From positions 1 to 34,945 of the forward strand of contig JAEWBY010000095.1 of assembly GCA_023390905.1 (NCBI GenBank): DNA of 34,945 bases, written 5' to 3'. This DNA comes from Pseudomonadota bacterium (GTDB lineage Bacteria; Pseudomonadota; Gammaproteobacteria; Xanthomonadales; Xanthomonadaceae). The notes beneath the pieces are model-generated. The model saw only the letters and a list, made by a program, of their open reading frames with translations, was not told the origin of the DNA and did not search any database. The position numbers and the translations under genes are program-made. This document shows, piece after piece, positions 31,568 through 34,945 of this stretch (within the stretch, counting starts at the first letter, position 1; each line of letters starts with the position of its first letter).

Positions 31568-32655
31568 TGTGCAAGCGCTGGCGATTCCTGTGGGCCATCA
31601 TGCTGCTGCACGGCGGCGTGTCGGCGTGTTTCGCACAAGCTGCTGGCACTGGGCCGAAGCCGGAGCTCGCGGCGTCCGATGTTCCGATGCCGGCGGCCAC
31701 GTTGCCCTACAGCCATTTCGCCAGTGAAGCGGCTGCGCGCCGATTCGCGGCGCTGCTGGCGGAAACACGCGAGGGCCAGGGGCCCAATCCCGCCGACGTG
31801 GCCGAGCAGCGCCGCTTCTACCAGCGTTACAACGATGCGCGGCTGGAGGAAGTGCAGCGCCGGTATGCGTCGCGCGTGCGGGATGACCGCATCGGCGGCG
31901 TGCCCGTGCAGATCGTCGAGCCGCGTGATGGCGTGAGTGCGCGCAATGCGCGTCGTGTGCTGATCAATCTGCATGGCGGTGCCTTCATGTGGGGTGCCGG
32001 CAGCGGCGCGCTGGTCGAGGCGATTCCGATTGCAGCGGTCGGCGGGGTGCGCGTGGTCGCGGTGGACTATCGGCTCGCGCCCGAGCATCCCTATCCGGCG
32101 GCGGTGGATGATGTCGAAGCCGTATATCGACAACTGCTCACGCAATACGATGCGAAGAACATCGGCATCTACGGTTGTTCCGCCGGTGGCATGCTCACCG
32201 CGCAGGCGACCGCGCGCATCCTCGAGGCCGGATTGCCGCGACCGGGCGCGATCGGCACCTTCTGCGGCACGGGCATCGCGTTCGGTGGCGATTCGGCCAC
32301 GCTGGGGCAGTTGGCCGTGGGCGCGCCGCCGATGCCGGCCGACGGCGCGGTGCGTCTGCCGTATCTGGGCACCGCGCGCGCCGATGATCCGGTGGCCTAC
32401 CCGGCGCAGTCACCGCAGTTGCTCGCACGCTTTCCGCCGACGCTGCTGCTGGCCGGCGGCCGCGACTTCGCGCTCAGCTCGCTGACCACGATGCAGCGTC
32501 GCCTGCTCGCGGCCGGCGCCGGTGCGGAGCTGGTGGTGTTCGATGGCATGTGGCACGCGTTCTTCGTGTTTCCGGATCTGCCCGAATCGCAGGAGGCGTA
32601 TGAAGTGATCACGCGGTTCTTCGATCGCCACCTGGGAGCCACATCGCCGCGTTGA
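31567..32655 (+). CDS. Exported alpha/beta-hydrolase of the hormone-sensitive lipase (HSL) family, possible lipoprotein
   Basis: The 362-residue product has the HSL-family esterase hallmarks: oxyanion-hole motif HGGAFMWG (near residue 138), DYRLAPEHPYPAA, the nucleophile elbow GCSAGG (near 204), catalytic Asp in LAGGRDFALSS and catalytic His in MWHAFFVF. The signal peptide (MCKRWRFLWAIMLLHGGVSAC) ends with V-S-A-C21, which fits a lipobox. Cleavage after AQA at 25 is the alternative. The ATG overlaps the glycosidase stop by one base, so it belongs to the sugar operon. Its place suggests removal of acyl groups from the imported glycoside, but this is inference. No terminator is obvious after it. 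Confidence 0.88.
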   Translation: MCKRWRFLWAIMLLHGGVSACFAQAAGTGPKPELAASDVPMPAATLPYSHFASEAAARRFAALLAETREGQGPNPADVAEQRRFYQRYNDARLEEVQRRYASRVRDDRIGGVPVQIVEPRDGVSARNARRVLINLHGGAFMWGAGSGALVEAIPIAAVGGVRVVAVDYRLAPEHPYPAAVDDVEAVYRQLLTQYDAKNIGIYGCSAGGMLTAQATARILEAGLPRPGAIGTFCGTGIAFGGDSATLGQLAVGAPPMPADGAVRLPYLGTARADDPVAYPAQSPQLLARFPPTLLLAGGRDFALSSLTTMQRRLLAAGAGAELVVFDGMWHAFFVFPDLPESQEAYEVITRFFDRHLGATSPR

Positions 32656-32729
32656 TCCGCGGCGCGAGCCGGATCGCCCGCACGCCCCGACGCTCGCGTA
32701 TCGTGTCGTGCTTCGCACGGGAGAACGAC

Positions 32730-33185
32730 ATGAATCCAGCAGGCCTGGCGCTGGCCATCCTCATCGGCATGCTGCTGCCGTTGCAGGCGTTGATCAACGC
32801 GGCGCTCGGCCGTCAGACGTTCGGCGCGGTGTTCGCCGCGCTGGTGTCCTTCGCGGTCGGGACGGGTGTGCTGGCGGTCTGGTGGACGGCGACGCGACCG
32901 GAGTTCGATCTCGCGGCGCTGTCGCGCGTGCCGTGGTGGGCGTGGACCGGTGGCGTGATCGGCGCGGTCTACGTGGCGGCCGCGACGCTGCTGATTCCGC
33001 GCATGGGCGCTGCCCCGCTGATCTGCCTGGTGGTGTTCGGCCAACTGATCGGCTCGCTGCTGCTGGATCACTTCGGCGTGCTGCACGCGCGACAGCCCAT
33101 CGACCCGGTGCGCGTGGCCGGCGCGGTGCTGGTGATCGTCGGCGCGCTGCTGGTCGTGCGGCCGTGGCAGACGCATGCGGGCTGA
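32730..33185 (+). CDS. DMT/YdcZ-family inner-membrane protein
   Basis: This 151-residue protein has four to five hydrophobic segments: LALAILIGMLLPLQALINAAL at the N-terminus, FAALVSFAVGTGVLAVWW, WTGGVIGAVYVAAATLLI, LICLVVFGQLIGSLLLDHFG and VAGAVLVIVGALLVV. The family (DUF606, now DMT_YdcZ, putative exporters) has this size and the N-terminal LQALINAALGRQ signature. The ATG at 32730 has GGGAGA upstream. Function is unknown beyond possible export. It follows the esterase gene by 74 bases and precedes the DNA glycosylase gene by 6 bases. Confidence 0.85.
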   Translation: MNPAGLALAILIGMLLPLQALINAALGRQTFGAVFAALVSFAVGTGVLAVWWTATRPEFDLAALSRVPWWAWTGGVIGAVYVAAATLLIPRMGAAPLICLVVFGQLIGSLLLDHFGVLHARQPIDPVRVAGAVLVIVGALLVVRPWQTHAG

Positions 33186-33191
33186 TCCCTC

Positions 33192-33707
33192 GTGCTGAGC
33201 GGATTGCCTGCCCGGATTGGCGACGATTGCCGCGTGCTGATCCTGGGATCGATGCCCGGCGCGGCTTCGCTGTCGGCCGCGCGCTACTACGCGCATCCGC
33301 GCAACCGGTTCTGGCCCCTGATGCAACGGGTGTGCGGTGTCGATGCCGGGCTCGACTATCCGCAACGCATCCGCGCCTTGCAGGCAGCGGGCGTGGGCCT
33401 GTGGGACGTCATCGGCCAGTGCGAACGAACGGGCAGCCTGGATGCCGCGATCGTGCCGGACAGCGAGATCGCCAATCCATTGGCCGCGCGTCTGGCATCG
33501 TTGGCGGAACTGCGCGCGATCGCGTTCAACGGCGGCAAGGCGGCGCAGGCGTTCGCGCGCCATGTCGCGCCCGGCTGGCGCAACGAGGCACGCATCGACG
33601 TGAGCCTGCACGTGCTGCCTTCGACCAGCCCGGCCAACGCGGCCTTCAGCCTTGACGCGCTGTACGCGCAATGGCGCGTACTGGAAGATGCGTTGCGCCG
33701 TCCCTGA
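33192..33707 (+). CDS. DNA-deoxyinosine glycosylase (uracil-DNA glycosylase superfamily, family 6-like)
   Basis: This 171-residue product removes damaged bases, most likely hypoxanthine arising from adenine deamination. It matches the pattern of HDG-type (family 6) enzymes: LILGSMPGAASL (about 16-27), YYAHPRNRFW (32-41), GLWDVIGQCERTGSLDAAI with the asparagine-rich region after it, the strand IAFNGGKAA and the C-terminal LPSTSPANAAFS. Start is GTG at 33192; no better ATG exists nearby. It is separated by six bases from the YdcZ-type gene, so the two may be co-transcribed. Confidence 0.88.
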   Translation: MLSGLPARIGDDCRVLILGSMPGAASLSAARYYAHPRNRFWPLMQRVCGVDAGLDYPQRIRALQAAGVGLWDVIGQCERTGSLDAAIVPDSEIANPLAARLASLAELRAIAFNGGKAAQAFARHVAPGWRNEARIDVSLHVLPSTSPANAAFSLDALYAQWRVLEDALRRP

Positions 33708-33789
33708 CGAAGGTCATGCCTGCCTCCGGCACGGGTCGCGCCCGCCGTCCGGTGCGATGCTTGTACCCAACCCACCCGAGGAGTCCAGC

Positions 33790-34551
33790 ATGCGACGTCC
33801 GATGATCCAGACCGCCACCTGCCTGGCCCTGTCCGCGCTGGCCCTGTCCGCGCAGGCCAGGGAAATCCGCTGCAACATCGAAAGCGACTACGACCTGACC
33901 ATCAACGAGCGCAGCGTCATCTTCACCCGCGAGAGCGGCGTGCCGAAGGCCATCGTCATGCGCCAGGGCAGGCTGTTCGTCGATGATCGCTGGGTCACCC
34001 TCAGCGCCGATGACAGCCGCCGGCTGGCGGATTTCGAGCGCGGCGCCCGCGCTGCGATGCCGCTGGCGCACGAAATCGGACGCGATGCCGCCGATATCGC
34101 CTTCACCGCGCTGGGCGAAGTCGCCGCCGGCATCAGCAACCATCCGGACAAGACCCGGCGCTCGCTGGATCAGGCGCGCAAGTCGATCGACCAGAGCATC
34201 AGCCGCGCGATCAGCGCCAACCGCTTCAACAGCGAGGATCTCGATCAAGGCATTTCGCGCGCGGTGGAAGATGTGGTGCCGCGCATCGTGGGCGACATCG
34301 TGGGCGGCGCGCTGACCGCCGCGCTCAGCGGTGACGCGGCGCGGCTGGAGCGGATGGAGAATCTCGATCAGCAGATCGAAGCGCGCATCGAGCCGCGCGC
34401 CAAGGCGCTGGAGGCACGCGCGGAAAAACTCTGCACGCAGATGCGCGAGCTCGATCGCCTCGACAATGCGCTGGCGTATCGTCTGCCCGGCGGTGGCGCA
34501 CTCGACCTGCTGCGCGAGCAGCCTGACCAAAGCCATACCAGCGACGAATAG
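33790..34551 (+). CDS. DUF2884 (YggN-like) exported protein
   Basis: The 253-residue product has a signal peptide (MRRPMIQTATCLALSALALSAQA, cleavage near residue 23). A small beta-rich segment (IRCNIESDYDLTINERSVIFTRES) follows, then a mostly helical part with GRDAADIAFTALGEVAAGI and VVPRIVGDIVGGALTAALSGDAARL. The last helix bundle contains LDQQIEARIEPRAKALEARAEKLC. This fits the DUF2884 family, of unknown function, probably periplasmic. The start at 33790 has GAGGAG upstream. No terminator with a good stem was found after the stop. Confidence 0.85.
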   Translation: MRRPMIQTATCLALSALALSAQAREIRCNIESDYDLTINERSVIFTRESGVPKAIVMRQGRLFVDDRWVTLSADDSRRLADFERGARAAMPLAHEIGRDAADIAFTALGEVAAGISNHPDKTRRSLDQARKSIDQSISRAISANRFNSEDLDQGISRAVEDVVPRIVGDIVGGALTAALSGDAARLERMENLDQQIEARIEPRAKALEARAEKLCTQMRELDRLDNALAYRLPGGGALDLLREQPDQSHTSDE

Positions 34552-34632
34552 AAACCGGCTGCCGGTGCCACTGTCCGGGCCGGGAAAAAAAAAGCGCGCG
34601 GGAAAGTTGGCGCATCGGGCCATGGATGGCCA

Positions 34633-34652
34633 CAATAGGGGTTCCCCTATTG
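34633..34652. promoter_or_regulatory. Perfect 20-bp palindrome upstream of the lipoyl-protein gene
   Basis: CAATAGGGG-TT-CCCCTATTG is a perfect inverted repeat with a 9-bp arm and a two-base centre. It ends 24 bases before the ATG, so it lies in the promoter or leader. It could be an operator for a dimeric regulator or a small stem in the mRNA. It does not resemble the PdhR box known from E. coli. Confidence 0.55.
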
Positions 34653-34676
34653 GCAAGTGATCGCTGGAGTCCTCCC

Positions 34677-34945
34677 ATGGCCGAAATCAAGGAAGCGCGT
34701 GTTCCCGACATCGGAGGCTACAGTGACGTGCCCGTCATTGAAGTGCTGATCGCGGTGGGCGATACCGTCGCCAAGGATCAGGGGCTGGTCACGCTGGAAT
34801 CGGACAAGGCCACGATGGAAGTGCCTGCGCCGTTCGCGGGCGTGGTCAAGGAACTCAAGGTCAAGCTGGGTGACGAACTGGCCGAAGGCTCGGTCGTCGC
34901 GCTGATCGAAGTCGCGGACGAGGCCGGCGCCAAGCCGGCTGCACC
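34677..34945 (+). CDS. Lipoyl-domain protein, probable pyruvate dehydrogenase E2 (partial, C-terminus outside window)
   Basis: The visible 89 codons encode a biotinyl/lipoyl domain: MAEIKEARVPDIGG at the start and GLVTLESDKATMEVPAP in the centre, where K44 is the lipoylated lysine. A linker rich in Ala begins at the end of the window. Dihydrolipoyl acetyltransferase (aceF) is most likely, but in Xanthomonadaceae the E3 subunit may also begin with such a domain, so the symbol is left open. The gene continues beyond the window. Confidence 0.85.
   Translation, partial: MAEIKEARVPDIGGYSDVPVIEVLIAVGDTVAKDQGLVTLESDKATMEVPAPFAGVVKELKVKLGDELAEGSVVALIEVADEAGAKPAA

Noticed and set aside
34586..34594. 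A9 run as the T-tract of a terminator for the DUF2884 gene
   Set aside because: A's on the plus strand would be a T-tract only for minus-strand transcripts, and no strong stem lies beside it.

Overview
The window is high-GC proteobacterial chromosome. The gene content points to a flagellated gammaproteobacterium of the Xanthomonadaceae/Lysobacterales, close to Lysobacter, Luteimonas or Xanthomonas. The evidence is motAB with a sigma-28 promoter, a yajQ gene coupled to a DUF1415 gene, DUF3016 and DUF2884 proteins, a tesA/ybbA/ybbP block, GGAAATC-type heptad repeats and GCGGCTTCAGCCGC-type REP hairpins. This placement is inferred; no rRNA or other marker gene is present. No prophage, insertion sequence or CRISPR array was seen.

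Layout. 1-2 kb: motB (cut by the window edge) and motA on the minus strand. 2-5.5 kb: msrB, a DUF3016 protein and an AraC regulator (minus), with an aldo/keto reductase diverging from the regulator. 5.5-10.9 kb: a heptad-repeat intergenic region, a DsbA-family protein, a small DUF2188-like gene, then tesA diverging from ybbA-ybbP. 10.8-14.5 kb: an RNA-repair locus on the minus strand. In transcription order it holds tRNA-like cloverleaf sequences, a slipin (SPFH) gene, the RNA ligase gene rtcB, a dense block of hairpins and a small ORF. 14.6-14.9 kb: a compact unit with its own promoter, a 36-codon ORF and an intrinsic terminator. 15-17.5 kb: an overlapping operon of an RsmC-like methyltransferase, rsuA and a HAD phosphatase. 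17.5-20.7 kb: DUF1415/yajQ (minus), two membrane-protein genes (plus) and an OmpW-like porin (minus).

21.1-32.7 kb is a sugar-utilisation locus on the plus strand. It comprises a LacI regulator, a promoter with LacI-type operators, a GH65 phosphorylase fused to beta-phosphoglucomutase, a TonB-dependent receptor, an MFS permease, a secreted six-hairpin glycosidase-like protein and an exported esterase of the hormone-sensitive-lipase family. The logic is uptake through the outer membrane, trimming in the periplasm, import, then phosphorolysis to glucose and beta-glucose-1-phosphate, which the fused mutase turns into glucose-6-phosphate. 32.7 kb to the end: a YdcZ-type membrane protein, a family-6-like DNA glycosylase, a DUF2884 protein and the start of a lipoyl-domain protein, probably pyruvate dehydrogenase E2.

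The most interesting part is the slipin-rtcB locus. At least two, possibly three, tRNA-like folds are packed head to tail upstream of it (14161-14451), and a run of near-perfect hairpins follows rtcB (11248-11398). The acceptor stems are short, so these look like tRNA-derived noncoding RNAs linked to RNA repair rather than translating tRNAs.
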